Shown: piece by piece, positions 33,680-42,900 of the stretch | Layout of the letters: the number at the start of each line of letters is the position of its first letter | Numbering within the stretch: the stretch's first letter is position 1 | Source of the DNA: Lachnospiraceae bacterium | Lineage (GTDB): Bacteria > Bacillota > Clostridia > Lachnospirales > Lachnospiraceae | Length of the DNA: 64,000 nt | Reading direction: 5' to 3' | NCBI GenBank assembly: GCA_015057025.1 | Contig: SVFD01000003.1 | Coordinates: 62,001-126,000 of the forward strand | The notes under the pieces: model-generated | The model's database searches: none | What the model was told of the DNA's origin: nothing | The model's input: the letters and a program-made list of their open reading frames with translations, nothing else | Made by a program: the position numbers and the translations under genes

Positions 33680-36373
33680 GTGAAAGCGTATGGAGTAAAT
33701 GAATTACGTAAAATGTTTCTTGATTATTTTGAGCAGAAGGATCATTTGAGGCTGAACAGCTTCTCCTTAGTTCCCAAGAATGATAAGAGTCTGCTTTTGA
33801 TTAATTCCGGTATGGCACCCTTAAAGCCTTATTTTACAGGTGCGGAAATTCCGCCTAAGAGCAGAATTACTACCTGTCAGAAATGTATCCGTACCGGTGA
33901 TATTGAGAATGTAGGTAAAACCGCACGTCACGGTACCTTCTTTGAAATGCTTGGTAACTTCTCTTTCGGTGATTACTTTAAGGAAGAAGCTATCGGCTAT
34001 ACTTGGGAGTTTTTAACCGAAGTTGTAGGTCTTGATAAAGACCGTCTCTATCCTTCTGTGTTTGAAGAAGATGATGAGGCTTTTGATATTTGGAACAAGA
34101 AGATTGGTATTGCGCCTGAGCGAATTTTCCGTTTTGGTCGTGCTGATAACTTCTGGGAGCATGGTGAAGGAGCTTGTGGTCCCTGTTCGGAAGTATATTA
34201 TGACCGCGGTGAGAAGTACGGTTGTGGTAAGCCTGACTGTAAGGTGGGTTGCGAATGTGACAGATATATGGAAATCTGGAATGACGTATTTTCACAGTTT
34301 TACAATGACGGCAAGGGCAATTATACAGAACTTGAGAAGAAGAATATCGATACCGGTATGGGTCTTGAGCGTTTGGCTTGCGTAGTGCAGGATGTAGATT
34401 CCATGTTTGACGTAGATACTATGAAAGCATTAAGAGACCACGTATGCCGCCTTGCAGGTAAGCAGTATGGCGAAGATTATCAGACTGACGTGTCTTTGCG
34501 TGTAGTAACAGACCACATCCGTTCCGTTACTTTTATGGTATCAGACGGTATTATGCCTGAAAACAGCGGTTGCGGTTATGTTATGAGACGTTTGCTTCGT
34601 CGTGCATGCCGTCACGGAAGAATCCTTGGTATCCAGGGTGCGTTCCTTGCTGATTTGGCGGTGACTGTGATTGAAGGCTCTAAGGACGGATACCCCGAAT
34701 TGGAAGAAAAGAAGGAATTCATCCTTAAAAATATTGCAAAAGAAGAAGAACAGTTTAATAAAACCATTGACCAGGGGCTTGCAATCCTTGCCAAAATGGA
34801 AGATGATATGGTGAAAAAAGGTACAAAGGTGCTTTCCGGTGAGGATGCATTTAAGTTATACGATACCTTTGGTTTCCCCATTGACTTAACCATCGAAATC
34901 CTGGAAGAAAAAGGCTTCACATATGATGAAGAAGGTTTCGAAAAGGCTAAGGCAGAAGCAAAGGCTCAGTCTAAGGGAACCTATGTTGGTGCAGAGCATA
35001 TGGCAGGCCGTGCAAAGAATGTATACGATGATTTGGATTTAAATCTTGAAACAAAGTATGTAGGTTATACAGAAAGTTCCTGTGGCGCAAAGATTACCGC
35101 ATTAACCACAGATGCTTCAGCTGAAGATGCGAAAGTAACAGATGTTCTTACAGAAGGACAGAAGGGTACCGTAGTTTTGGATACAACTTGTATGTACGGA
35201 ACTATGGGTGGACAGCTTGGTGATGCAGGTATTATTTCCACTAAGGATGGTGAATTTACCGTTACCGAAACTATTCATTTGACCGGTGCTAAAATGGGAC
35301 ATGTAGGTTACGTATCCCGTGGTGAGGTAAAGGTTGGCGAAGAAGCACTTGTAACAGTGGATGAAGATAAGCATGCAGCTACCTGCAAGAATCACTCAGC
35401 AACCCACCTTTTACAGAAAGCATTAAAGACAGTGCTTGGTAACCATGTAGAGCAGAAGGGTTCCTTGGTAACCCCGGACCGCTTGCGTTTCGACTTCTCT
35501 CATTTTGAAGCAATGACAGCAGAACAGATTGCAGAAGTGGAAGCACTTGTAAATAAAGAAATCGCGTTAGACTTACCCGTTATTACAGATGAAATGAGCA
35601 TTGCGGATGCAAAGAAGACAGGCGCAATGGCTCTGTTTGGTGAGAAATACGGCGAAAGCGTACGTGTTGTAAGTATGGGTAAAACAGATGCAGATGCCAT
35701 CGAAGATGCATTTAAGGATGCATTCTCCGTAGAACTTTGCGGTGGTACTCATGTAAACAATACATCTACCATTCAGTCCTTTAAGCTTTTATCTGAATCC
35801 GGTGTGGCTGCAGGCGTAAGACGTATTGAAGCTTTAACCGGCGAAGGTGTACTTGCATATTATGCAGATTTAGAGAAGAAACTTAACAAAGCCGCTGAGC
35901 TTCTTAAGACCACAACCGATAAGGTAGAGGAAAGAATTGCTCACTTATTGGCTGATAATAAGGCTCTTGCTTCCGAAAACGAATCCTTAAAAAGCAAGGC
36001 TGCTAAGGATGCGTTGGGCGATGTAATGAACAATGTCAAAGAAGTAAAAGGCGTTAAATTACTTGCAACCAAGGTTTCCGGCGTTGAAATGAACGGACTT
36101 CGTGATTTGGGCGACCAGTTAAAAGAAAAACTTGGCGATGGCGTGGTTGTTTTAATCTCTGACAAAGACGGCAAGGTTAATATGATTGCCATGGCAACTG
36201 ATGGAGCTATGAGCAAGGGCGCACACGCAGGTAACTTAATCAAAGGTATCGCTGCACTTGTTGGCGGCGGTGGCGGCGGAAGACCGAATATGGCTCAGGC
36301 CGGTGGTAAGAATCCCGCAGGTATTGATGCAGCAATTGCGGCTGTAGAAGAAGTATTAGCAGGTCAGTTATAG
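33680..36373 (+). CDS. alaS: Alanyl-tRNA synthetase
   Basis: An 897-residue class II synthetase that charges tRNA-Ala. The catalytic domain begins MKAYGVNELRKMFLDYFEQKDH and includes RITTCQKCIRTGDIENVGKTARHGTFFEMLGNFSFGDYF. The editing domain has HSATHLLQKAL and CGGTHV, and the C-Ala domain is Gly-rich near the end. The GTG at 33680 is chosen as start because GTGGAGG lies 8 bases before it; reading from 33665 would turn that site into coding sequence. It ends in TAG. Length is slightly above the E. coli enzyme (876). Confidence 0.97.
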   Translation: MKAYGVNELRKMFLDYFEQKDHLRLNSFSLVPKNDKSLLLINSGMAPLKPYFTGAEIPPKSRITTCQKCIRTGDIENVGKTARHGTFFEMLGNFSFGDYFKEEAIGYTWEFLTEVVGLDKDRLYPSVFEEDDEAFDIWNKKIGIAPERIFRFGRADNFWEHGEGACGPCSEVYYDRGEKYGCGKPDCKVGCECDRYMEIWNDVFSQFYNDGKGNYTELEKKNIDTGMGLERLACVVQDVDSMFDVDTMKALRDHVCRLAGKQYGEDYQTDVSLRVVTDHIRSVTFMVSDGIMPENSGCGYVMRRLLRRACRHGRILGIQGAFLADLAVTVIEGSKDGYPELEEKKEFILKNIAKEEEQFNKTIDQGLAILAKMEDDMVKKGTKVLSGEDAFKLYDTFGFPIDLTIEILEEKGFTYDEEGFEKAKAEAKAQSKGTYVGAEHMAGRAKNVYDDLDLNLETKYVGYTESSCGAKITALTTDASAEDAKVTDVLTEGQKGTVVLDTTCMYGTMGGQLGDAGIISTKDGEFTVTETIHLTGAKMGHVGYVSRGEVKVGEEALVTVDEDKHAATCKNHSATHLLQKALKTVLGNHVEQKGSLVTPDRLRFDFSHFEAMTAEQIAEVEALVNKEIALDLPVITDEMSIADAKKTGAMALFGEKYGESVRVVSMGKTDADAIEDAFKDAFSVELCGGTHVNNTSTIQSFKLLSESGVAAGVRRIEALTGEGVLAYYADLEKKLNKAAELLKTTTDKVEERIAHLLADNKALASENESLKSKAAKDALGDVMNNVKEVKGVKLLATKVSGVEMNGLRDLGDQLKEKLGDGVVVLISDKDGKVNMIAMATDGAMSKGAHAGNLIKGIAALVGGGGGGRPNMAQAGGKNPAGIDAAIAAVEEVLAGQL

Positions 36374-36454
36374 TTTTGTTAATTATTTTAAAATAAAATT
36401 TATGTTTCAATAGCTTAAAATTACCAATATTTTCAATTGGTTTCAAAAAAAAGG

Positions 36455-36482
36455 TTGACGAACGATAATTTTATGATATAAT
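36455..36482 (+). promoter_or_regulatory. Promoter of rpsU
   Basis: TTGACG at 36455-36460 and TATAAT at 36477-36482, 16-base spacer. The leader is about 65 bases and has a GGGAGGAGGG site. Confidence 0.82.
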
Positions 36483-36553
36483 CTAATTTGTGCAATTTAG
36501 GAATACCCGAACAGTCAGTGCACAATTTAGGACTGGGAGGAGGGTGAGTGTAG

Positions 36554-36730
36554 ATGTCTAGAGTAGAAGTAAAAGAAAACGAATCTTTGGATAGCGCATT
36601 GCGTCGTTTCAAGAGAAGTTGTGCTAAAGCAGGTATCCAGCAGGAAATCCGTAAGAGAGAGCACTACGAGAAACCTAGCGTAAAGCGTAAAAAGAAATCT
36701 GAAGCAGCTAGAAAGCGTAAATTTAACTAA
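36554..36730 (+). CDS. rpsU: Ribosomal protein S21
   Basis: A 58-residue basic small-subunit protein that helps mRNA pairing near the 3' end of 16S rRNA. It opens [21 protein letters not shown] and ends with a run of Lys/Arg typical of S21; length is standard. A strong GGAGGAGGGTGAG site lies just upstream. It has its own promoter and terminator, so it is a single-gene unit. Confidence 0.97.
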   Translation: MSRVEVKENESLDSALRRFKRSCAKAGIQQEIRKREHYEKPSVKRKKKSEAARKRKFN

Positions 36731-36741
36731 TTAAAATTAAG

Positions 36742-36771
36742 GAACCATCGCATAAGCGGTGGTTCTTTTTT
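36742..36771 (+). terminator. Intrinsic terminator after rpsU
   Basis: A 10-bp stem (GAACCATCGC with GCGGTGGTTC, one G-T pair), ATAA loop and TTTTTT. Confidence 0.92.
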
Positions 36772-36785
36772 CGTGGATGTGTAAC

Positions 36786-36923
36786 GGTTGAGATTTGTAT
36801 ATATTCTTCTTAGGGACGCTTTCGCTTGGTTGACCTACGTAACGGTACATAAGGCTGTAAAGCACACAGCCTAAGTACCGACGAGTACAAACGCCCTGTG
36901 AAGAATATATACAAATCTCAACC
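36786..36923 (+). repeat. Structured repeat A2
   Basis: The ends pair perfectly over 24 bases (36786-36809 with 36900-36923). The inner core repeats that of A1: CGGTAC/GTACCG and the hairpin GGCTGT/ACAGCC, where A1 has GGTTGC/GCAACC. Two base pairs thus differ with both partners changed. It lies before the promoter of the second lipoprotein gene. Confidence 0.88.
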
Positions 36924-37034
36924 TGTTTACTGTATTAAAGAAAGGAAGATTCATAAAAAATAACCTTATTTTTACAACTATTTTAATCTATAGACGGAAG
37001 TGTCCACACTTTAGGGTACATTTTATTTTAACCC

Positions 37035-37061
37035 TTGACATTTCCAATATATATATATAAT
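37035..37061 (+). promoter_or_regulatory. Promoter of lipoprotein gene 37101
   Basis: TTGACA at 37035-37040 and TATAAT at 37056-37061 with a 15-base spacer, in the same TA-alternating setting as the paralogue's promoter. Confidence 0.7.
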
Positions 37062-37100
37062 AGTTTCACTAAATTTCAGTTTTGAAAGTGAGGGAAACAA

Positions 37101-37832
37101 ATGAAGAAGTTATTTGTGATGATGCTTATTGTAGTGATGAGTATTATAATGTTAGCAGGTTGTAGCAATAATACTGAAGATGCAGAAACTTCAGATGTGG
37201 TAAGTGAAGAAAGCTCAGAGTCATCTGATGTTGAAGAAACAGATACAACCGACGAGTCAGTGAATGCATCAGAAGAAAGTTCAGAAGTAGTAGAAGAGAC
37301 AGTTATGTATTCAGCCGATGAAGTGATGGCACATATTGATGCATTGATTGCGCAGTATACTTATAATGATCCGGAGCATATCAAATGTATGGTCATTGCG
37401 GCTAATTTGGATTATATAGAGGCAGAGGAATTGGAGATTATATTAACAACTTATGGATATACGATGGAGGATTTGGCACAGATGTACCTTGCAGAAGAAG
37501 GTCCTTTGTATTGTGCATTTTATTCTTATTGGGATACTCGAGACTATCATTTAAGTGCAATTGACAGTTTGGATGAAAGTGAAATATATGCAAATCAGAT
37601 TACATTAGAATCTGTTATGCTAAATGAAGCGGATAAAGCCTTTGCAAAAAAAATAGATGATGATTTTATTAAAAGTTCTGTGTTAGATGGTGATGAATCT
37701 GTAGTCAGAGGGTTAGAGGGGTATGAAGGGACAACCAGTGGAGAAAAGTTAGTTGTATCATACGTTAGCTTTATTTTTGATTATGACTGTGAATATAACC
37801 CATACAATGATTACATAAATGCCAATTCATAG
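37101..37832 (+). CDS. Ser/Glu-rich lipoprotein, paralogue 2
   Basis: A 243-residue predicted lipoprotein with lipobox LAGC (Cys21). A linker rich in Ser, Glu and Asp is followed by a domain starting MYSADEVMAHIDALIAQYTYNDPEHIK, matching the gene at 27760. Both then share a motif of the form TYGYT-(M/L)-E-(D/E)-L, after which the C-terminal parts differ. It is shorter than its paralogue. The family is not recognised. Conserved promoter, leader and flanking repeats show that the two loci descend from one cassette. Confidence 0.82.
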   Translation: MKKLFVMMLIVVMSIIMLAGCSNNTEDAETSDVVSEESSESSDVEETDTTDESVNASEESSEVVEETVMYSADEVMAHIDALIAQYTYNDPEHIKCMVIAANLDYIEAEELEIILTTYGYTMEDLAQMYLAEEGPLYCAFYSYWDTRDYHLSAIDSLDESEIYANQITLESVMLNEADKAFAKKIDDDFIKSSVLDGDESVVRGLEGYEGTTSGEKLVVSYVSFIFDYDCEYNPYNDYINANS

Positions 37833-37955
37833 TCATTTGCTTATATTAACTAACTACGTCCTATTAATTTCTAAAGAGAAATACAGTATTCATATCAATA
37901 AATCCTAGATAGAATACTGGCATATTAAGAATATAGTATAATTATTTATAACACA

Positions 37956-38109
37956 GCAAGGGGGATTGTTTTCTCTTGTTCGATGACCGTTTTTGGCCGT
38001 CGGCGCTTAATGAGAGGATTTGTTTGCAAATCAGCGAATTTAGCGTCCGTTACGTATCCAAAACCGAGCGAAAGCGTGTCAGAGAACATAGAAAACCAAT
38101 CCTCCTTGC
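37956..38109 (-). repeat. Structured repeat B2
   Basis: The ends (37956-37973 and 38091-38109) pair with two irregular positions. The core, read on the minus strand, is TACGTAACGGACGCTAAATTCG...CATTAAGCGCCGACGG, matching B1 and the A cores. The stem CTTAATGAG/CGAATTTAG differs from B1's CTTAACGAG/CGAGTTTAG by a C-G to T-A swap. Confidence 0.85.
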
Positions 38110-38197
38110 GTCATTTCTTTTTGATATGATTGAATCGGATGATATAATTTGATAAGATGAGTTCATAAAGTGATAAATTGGGGAGGAAGTAATCTGT

Positions 38198-39448
38198 ATG
38201 CCAAAGAAAACGAAGAAAATAATCATAATAAGCGTCGTGATTGGTATCGCTCTTTTTCTAGGTCTTGGAATTCTTTTATTTGTGCTCATGAGTAGCGATG
38301 GTAATTCTGCCATGTCTTTAAAAATGATTCTGATTTCCGATCAATATAGTGAGGAAGAAAAGTTGGAGCATGCTCATCAATATATACATAGTTTTGCGAC
38401 AGAGATAGATTCTGAACTTCATATGATGGAATATGAGTGGGATCGGGATGATGAAAATTGGGATTATGCAGAAGATGGTGCTAAATTGGATATTTCAGGA
38501 ATTAAAATTCCTCGTTATATTCGAATGGAAGAAGTATGTACAGGGGATATCGGGAATGACGGAACAATGGATATGGCAATTGTTTACAGCCTGCATGTAA
38601 AGCTTTCTCGCAATAAAATATATGATGATGGAACCCGTATTATATGTTTATATCGTCAGAATGCGGATGGTATATACGAATATTGGCAGGAAAACAAAAC
38701 ATTACTGAATAGTTGGAGTTATGTTGACAATAATAAGGACTATTCAATAATTATAGATGATGGTATATTTTATTGTTTTGTTGATGATTTCTATTATCTC
38801 TTTGATATACATGATGAGAATCTGGTTATGACAGGATATGAAGTGAGTAGTTCTGTTGATGTATTAGACAGATATGTATACAGAGATTGGAATTATGAAG
38901 ACGGAACGATGGAAGCAACTGCAAGGGCCTTCGGAGATGATGAAAGTATAAAAATATGCGAAGAAAGTTTTGAACCTGAGTTGATTGCATTTGAAGATAT
39001 AGGAAAGGAAGGTATTGTCTATCCAAGCCATGAATTCCAGGGATATCTTCCGGTGATGTATAAGCTAGAACATTCTAATAATCGAATTCAATTACATGCT
39101 TCTGAATGGAGTATGAGACCGGAAAATACCGGGGCAAAGATATTGGAATATATTAAGGATACATATTATCCGCATATGGTTCGTGTGGAGATGGGATATA
39201 GTGATGAAGTGATTGCAAATAATGTGGAACTTTTGGGTTATGCATTTCCTACCTATTATTACCGGGATGCACAAGGAAATCTTTTATATTTTTGTGATAC
39301 ATATCCGTCCGGTTATTGGAATGATACACCGCAGGATTGCATTATACATGATGTAATATATGAGGATAGTGCCGGTAACAAATATAGATATTTGATAGAA
39401 GATGCTTCTATGGAAGTTATCTCCTATCTATATAGCAGTCCAATTTAA
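38198..39448 (+). CDS. Membrane-anchored protein of unknown function
   Basis: A 416-residue protein with a Lys-rich start and one N-terminal membrane helix (about 8-31, IIIISVVIGIALFLGLGILLFVLM), so most of it should lie outside the cell. The mature part is rich in Asp, Glu, Tyr and Trp. GDIGNDGTMDMAIVYSL resembles the Asp-rich beta-propeller repeats (VCBS/FG-GAP type) seen in extracellular proteins, but only one copy is clear. The frame is well supported by a GGGGAGGAAGT site. No close family is recognised and the neighbours do not hint at a role. Confidence 0.75.
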   Translation: MPKKTKKIIIISVVIGIALFLGLGILLFVLMSSDGNSAMSLKMILISDQYSEEEKLEHAHQYIHSFATEIDSELHMMEYEWDRDDENWDYAEDGAKLDISGIKIPRYIRMEEVCTGDIGNDGTMDMAIVYSLHVKLSRNKIYDDGTRIICLYRQNADGIYEYWQENKTLLNSWSYVDNNKDYSIIIDDGIFYCFVDDFYYLFDIHDENLVMTGYEVSSSVDVLDRYVYRDWNYEDGTMEATARAFGDDESIKICEESFEPELIAFEDIGKEGIVYPSHEFQGYLPVMYKLEHSNNRIQLHASEWSMRPENTGAKILEYIKDTYYPHMVRVEMGYSDEVIANNVELLGYAFPTYYYRDAQGNLLYFCDTYPSGYWNDTPQDCIIHDVIYEDSAGNKYRYLIEDASMEVISYLYSSPI

Positions 39449-39544
39449 ATCTTGTCAAATGCAAGGTTATCTGCTACAATAACATCGATTTTATTATAAA
39501 ATAGAATCCAACAATTTCATATTCTAGAAGAAAGGAAAAGTAAA

Positions 39545-41080
39545 ATGAAAAAAAGAAGATTATTAGCAAGTCTTCTTCTGATGATTTTACTCACAAGTAC
39601 TGTTGCACTGAGCGGATGTTCAGGTGATAAGGATAATTCCTCTTCATCGATTACCATCGGAATTCCTCAGGACATTGAGGACAGTCTTGACCCCCACGAT
39701 ATGCTGGCGGCAGGAACTAAGGAAATCTTTTTCAATGTCTACGAAGGTTTGTATAAGGCAGATTCCGACGGTAATTTAGTGCCCGCAGTAGCAAGTGGTG
39801 TGGAAATTTCAGAAGACGGACTGACCTATACCTTTACGGTTAAGGAAGGTGTGAAGTTCCATAACGGAAACGCAGTTACGGCGGAGGATATCAAATATTC
39901 AGTTGAAAAATTCGCCGATATTGAGGGTGGTGCACCTTCGATAGCGGCGTTTTCTAATATTGAGTCTGTAGAGATTACGGCAGATGGCGCGGTAGCAATT
40001 AAGCTTGCTCAGCCCGACAGTGATTTTCTTACCATGTTATCTACCATTGAGGCGGCAATTATCCCTGCGGATAACACAGATCCGGACGCAAACGCCATCG
40101 GTACCGGTCCATATAAGTATGTATCGCGTTCCCCTTTAACCAATGTAAAAATGGAACGTTTTGATGATTACTGGGGTGAAAAGGCCCATATTGAGAATGT
40201 AACTTTTAAAATTTGTTCCAATGCGGATACCATTGCCATGGAATTAAACGGCGGTTCCATTGATATGTTTTCAAGATTGACTACTGCCCAGATGGCAGAA
40301 CTTGATATGGAGAAATACAATGTGTTGGAAGGTAATATGAACCTTGTGCAGGCTTTGTATTTGAATAACGATTTTGAGCCCTTTAGCGATGTACGCGTGC
40401 GTCAGGCGCTTTGTTATGCAGTAAATCGCGAAGAAGTGTTGGATTTCGTATCGGACGGTAAGGGAACCATTATCGGAACAAGTATGATTCCGGCATTCGG
40501 TAAGTATTACGATGAAAGTCTTGCAGAATTGTACCCTTATGATATAGAGAAGGCTAAAGAACTTTTGGCAGAAGCAGGATATGCGGATGGATTTACTTTT
40601 ACCATTACTGTGCCTTCTAACTATCAGCAGCATGTGGATACGGCACAGGTAATTGCAGAGCAGTTAAAAGATGTGAATGTTACTGCGGAAATTCAGTTGG
40701 TTGACTGGAATACATGGTTAAGCGAAACTTACAGCAACCGCAATTATGAAGCTACCGTAATCGGCGTGGATGCACCTCAGCTTACGGCGACAGCATTTTT
40801 GGATCGTTTCGTAAGTACGGCAGGAGATAATTTCGTAAATTATGCAAATGCGGATTATGATGTGGCTTTTGCAAATGCCATGGCAACCACGGACGAAGCA
40901 CAGAAGGTGGTTTACTTTGGAGAATGCCAGACCTATCTTGCTGAGGATGCGGCTAACGTATACATTCAGGATTTGCCTGAATTTACCGCATTGAATAAGA
41001 AGTACGCCGGATACGAATTTTATCCTATGTATGTAATGGATGTGTCGAAGATTTATATTGTGGATGCATCTGCAGAGTAA
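39545..41080 (+). CDS. Peptide/nickel ABC transporter, solute-binding lipoprotein
   Basis: A 511-residue family 5 extracellular binding protein, tethered by lipobox LSGC (near residue 23). The SBP_bac_5 hallmarks are present: NVYEGLYKADSDGNLVPAVASGVEISEDGLTYTFTVKEGVKFHNG, then VRQALCYAVNREEVL. It delivers a peptide or metal-chelate ligand to the permease encoded just downstream. Its length and those of its partners match the NikABCDE layout as well as DppABCDF, so the ligand is left open. An AGGAAAAG site precedes the ATG. Confidence 0.92.
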   Translation: MKKRRLLASLLLMILLTSTVALSGCSGDKDNSSSSITIGIPQDIEDSLDPHDMLAAGTKEIFFNVYEGLYKADSDGNLVPAVASGVEISEDGLTYTFTVKEGVKFHNGNAVTAEDIKYSVEKFADIEGGAPSIAAFSNIESVEITADGAVAIKLAQPDSDFLTMLSTIEAAIIPADNTDPDANAIGTGPYKYVSRSPLTNVKMERFDDYWGEKAHIENVTFKICSNADTIAMELNGGSIDMFSRLTTAQMAELDMEKYNVLEGNMNLVQALYLNNDFEPFSDVRVRQALCYAVNREEVLDFVSDGKGTIIGTSMIPAFGKYYDESLAELYPYDIEKAKELLAEAGYADGFTFTITVPSNYQQHVDTAQVIAEQLKDVNVTAEIQLVDWNTWLSETYSNRNYEATVIGVDAPQLTATAFLDRFVSTAGDNFVNYANADYDVAFANAMATTDEAQKVVYFGECQTYLAEDAANVYIQDLPEFTALNKKYAGYEFYPMYVMDVSKIYIVDASAE

Positions 41081-41117
41081 GATTTAGAAGAATTTGACTA
41101 AAGAAAGGAGACCCAAG

Positions 41118-42071
41118 ATGGCAAAGTACATGTTGAAGAAAATTTTAATGCTTGTACTGACCCTTCTTGCGGTCTCTTTTGTGGTGTTTGCGGCCTTTTC
41201 TATTTTGCCCGGAGACCCTGCACTGCAGAAACTGGGCACGGAAGCAACGCCGGAGAAACTGGAAGCCCTGCGAGAGCAGATGGGATTAAATGATCCTTTT
41301 ATGGTGAGATACGGTAAGTGGTTATTAGGTATGCTTACCTTTGATTTCGGAAAATCATATTCGTACTCTATGAGCGTTACGGATTTAATCGGAGATAAAA
41401 TTTTTATCAATTTTACAATGTCGGCGTTAGCCCTTGTGATTGTGTGCGTGGTATCCATTCCTTTGGGAATTTATACGGCAAAACGCGTGGGTGGCGTGGT
41501 TGACAAAATTTTTATTGTAATAAATCAGCTGTTTATGTCTGTACCGCCGTTCCTTCTGGGACTTTTGCTGACCTTTGTGTTTGGCTTGACCTTCCGTTTG
41601 TTTACGCCGGGAGGATATATTGATTATCATGATAATTTTATTGGATTTGTTGGGTATCTTATTTGTCCTGCCATCGCCATTGCTTTGCCGAAATGTGCCA
41701 TGTGTATCCGCTTGTTAAAAGCGAATATTCTGGAAGAGGCGAAGAAGGATTATGCGAGAACTGCTTACAGTCGCGGAAACAGTACCACGAGTATGTTGTA
41801 CCGCCATATTCTGCAGAATGCCATTATGCCTACCATAACGTTTATTGGAATGGTAGTGGCGGATATGATTGCGTCCGGTATTATCATTGAGCAGGTATTC
41901 GGTATTCCGGGACTTGGGAGAAGTCTTTTATCGGCTATTTCGACGCGAGATTATCCCGTGGTAATGGCAATTGTAATGTTGATAGCAGCAGGAATTGTAA
42001 TCATCAGTACGGTGACGGATTTGATTTATGCCTGGGTAGACCCGAGAGTCAGGGTGACCGGAGATGAGTAG
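41118..42071 (+). CDS. Peptide/nickel ABC transporter permease (DppB/NikB type)
   Basis: A 317-residue inner-membrane permease with six predicted helices. It opens MAKYMLKKILMLVLTLLAVSFVVFAAFSILPGDP, and the GDP motif is typical of the first permease. The EAA loop lies in EAKKDYARTAYSRGNSTTSMLYRHILQNAIMP. The ATG at 41118 has AAAGGAG at the right distance; a TTG at 41094 lacks one. It overlaps the next gene by 8 bases. Confidence 0.93.
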   Translation: MAKYMLKKILMLVLTLLAVSFVVFAAFSILPGDPALQKLGTEATPEKLEALREQMGLNDPFMVRYGKWLLGMLTFDFGKSYSYSMSVTDLIGDKIFINFTMSALALVIVCVVSIPLGIYTAKRVGGVVDKIFIVINQLFMSVPPFLLGLLLTFVFGLTFRLFTPGGYIDYHDNFIGFVGYLICPAIAIALPKCAMCIRLLKANILEEAKKDYARTAYSRGNSTTSMLYRHILQNAIMPTITFIGMVVADMIASGIIIEQVFGIPGLGRSLLSAISTRDYPVVMAIVMLIAAGIVIISTVTDLIYAWVDPRVRVTGDE

Positions 42072-42900
42072 TAAAATGAAAAAAACAACCACCAACAAAA
42101 ACTTCATCATTGGTTTCTGTATGGTGCTGGCAGTGCTTGTATTTGCGCTGGCAGGTCTTGTTTTTGCGCCTTTTGACCCGGAGGAAATGGATGCGGCATC
42201 AAAGCTTGCAGCACCATCGTTAAAGCACTTGTTTGGCTGTGATAATTTCGGCAGGGATATTTTAAGCCGCGTACAGCAGGGAACGCGAATGACCTTACTA
42301 ATCGGGCTTACTTCCACTGCAATCGGTGCGGTAATAGGAACCATCTTAGGTGCGGTAATGGGCTATTTTGGCGGTCTTTTGGACGAAGGTCTTATGCGTG
42401 TGATTGATGTGTTATTTGCAATTCCGAGCATTCTTTTGGCACTGATTTTTATCAGTCTTTTCGGTACGGGAACTTTCAATGTAATTCTTGCTTTAGGCTT
42501 TGCCATTGTGCCCAGTTTTGCGAAGATGGTTCGGACCGAATTTATGAAACAGAGAGAAATGGATTATGTCAAAGCTGCGAAACTGATGGGCGCAGGCAGA
42601 GGCAGAATTCTTTTTGTGCATATTTTACCCAATGTTATGCCTACGCTTTTAAACTGTGTTTTAATTTCCCTAAACAATGCGGTATTGGCGGAAGCAGGTA
42701 TGAGTTTCTTAGGCATTGGTGTGCAACCGCCGCAGGCGAGCCTTGGACGTATGCTTTCGGAAGCGCAAGGGTACTTACAGACAGCACCTTATTATACCGT
42801 ATTTCCCGGACTTATCATGATTATTATGCTTTTGGGCTTCGGTCTAATGAGTGAGGGAGGAGGATGGAAAAATGCTTTCCGTAGAAAATCTAAAGATTGA
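42064..42900 (+). CDS. Peptide/nickel ABC transporter permease (DppC/NikC type)
   Basis: A 278-residue second permease, six helices, with the DppC hallmark HLFGCDNFGRDILSRVQQGTR near residue 55 and an EAA loop in REMDYVKAAKLMGAGRGRILFVHILPN. It pairs with the permease before it to form the channel. Its end overlaps the next ATPase gene by 29 bases, and the ribosome site for that gene lies inside it. Confidence 0.93.
   Translation: MSSKMKKTTTNKNFIIGFCMVLAVLVFALAGLVFAPFDPEEMDAASKLAAPSLKHLFGCDNFGRDILSRVQQGTRMTLLIGLTSTAIGAVIGTILGAVMGYFGGLLDEGLMRVIDVLFAIPSILLALIFISLFGTGTFNVILALGFAIVPSFAKMVRTEFMKQREMDYVKAAKLMGAGRGRILFVHILPNVMPTLLNCVLISLNNAVLAEAGMSFLGIGVQPPQASLGRMLSEAQGYLQTAPYYTVFPGLIMIIMLLGFGLMSEGGGWKNAFRRKSKD

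Noticed and set aside
27491..38109. CRISPR array
   Set aside because: The repeats are four long palindromes spread over 10 kb, not short repeats with regular spacers.
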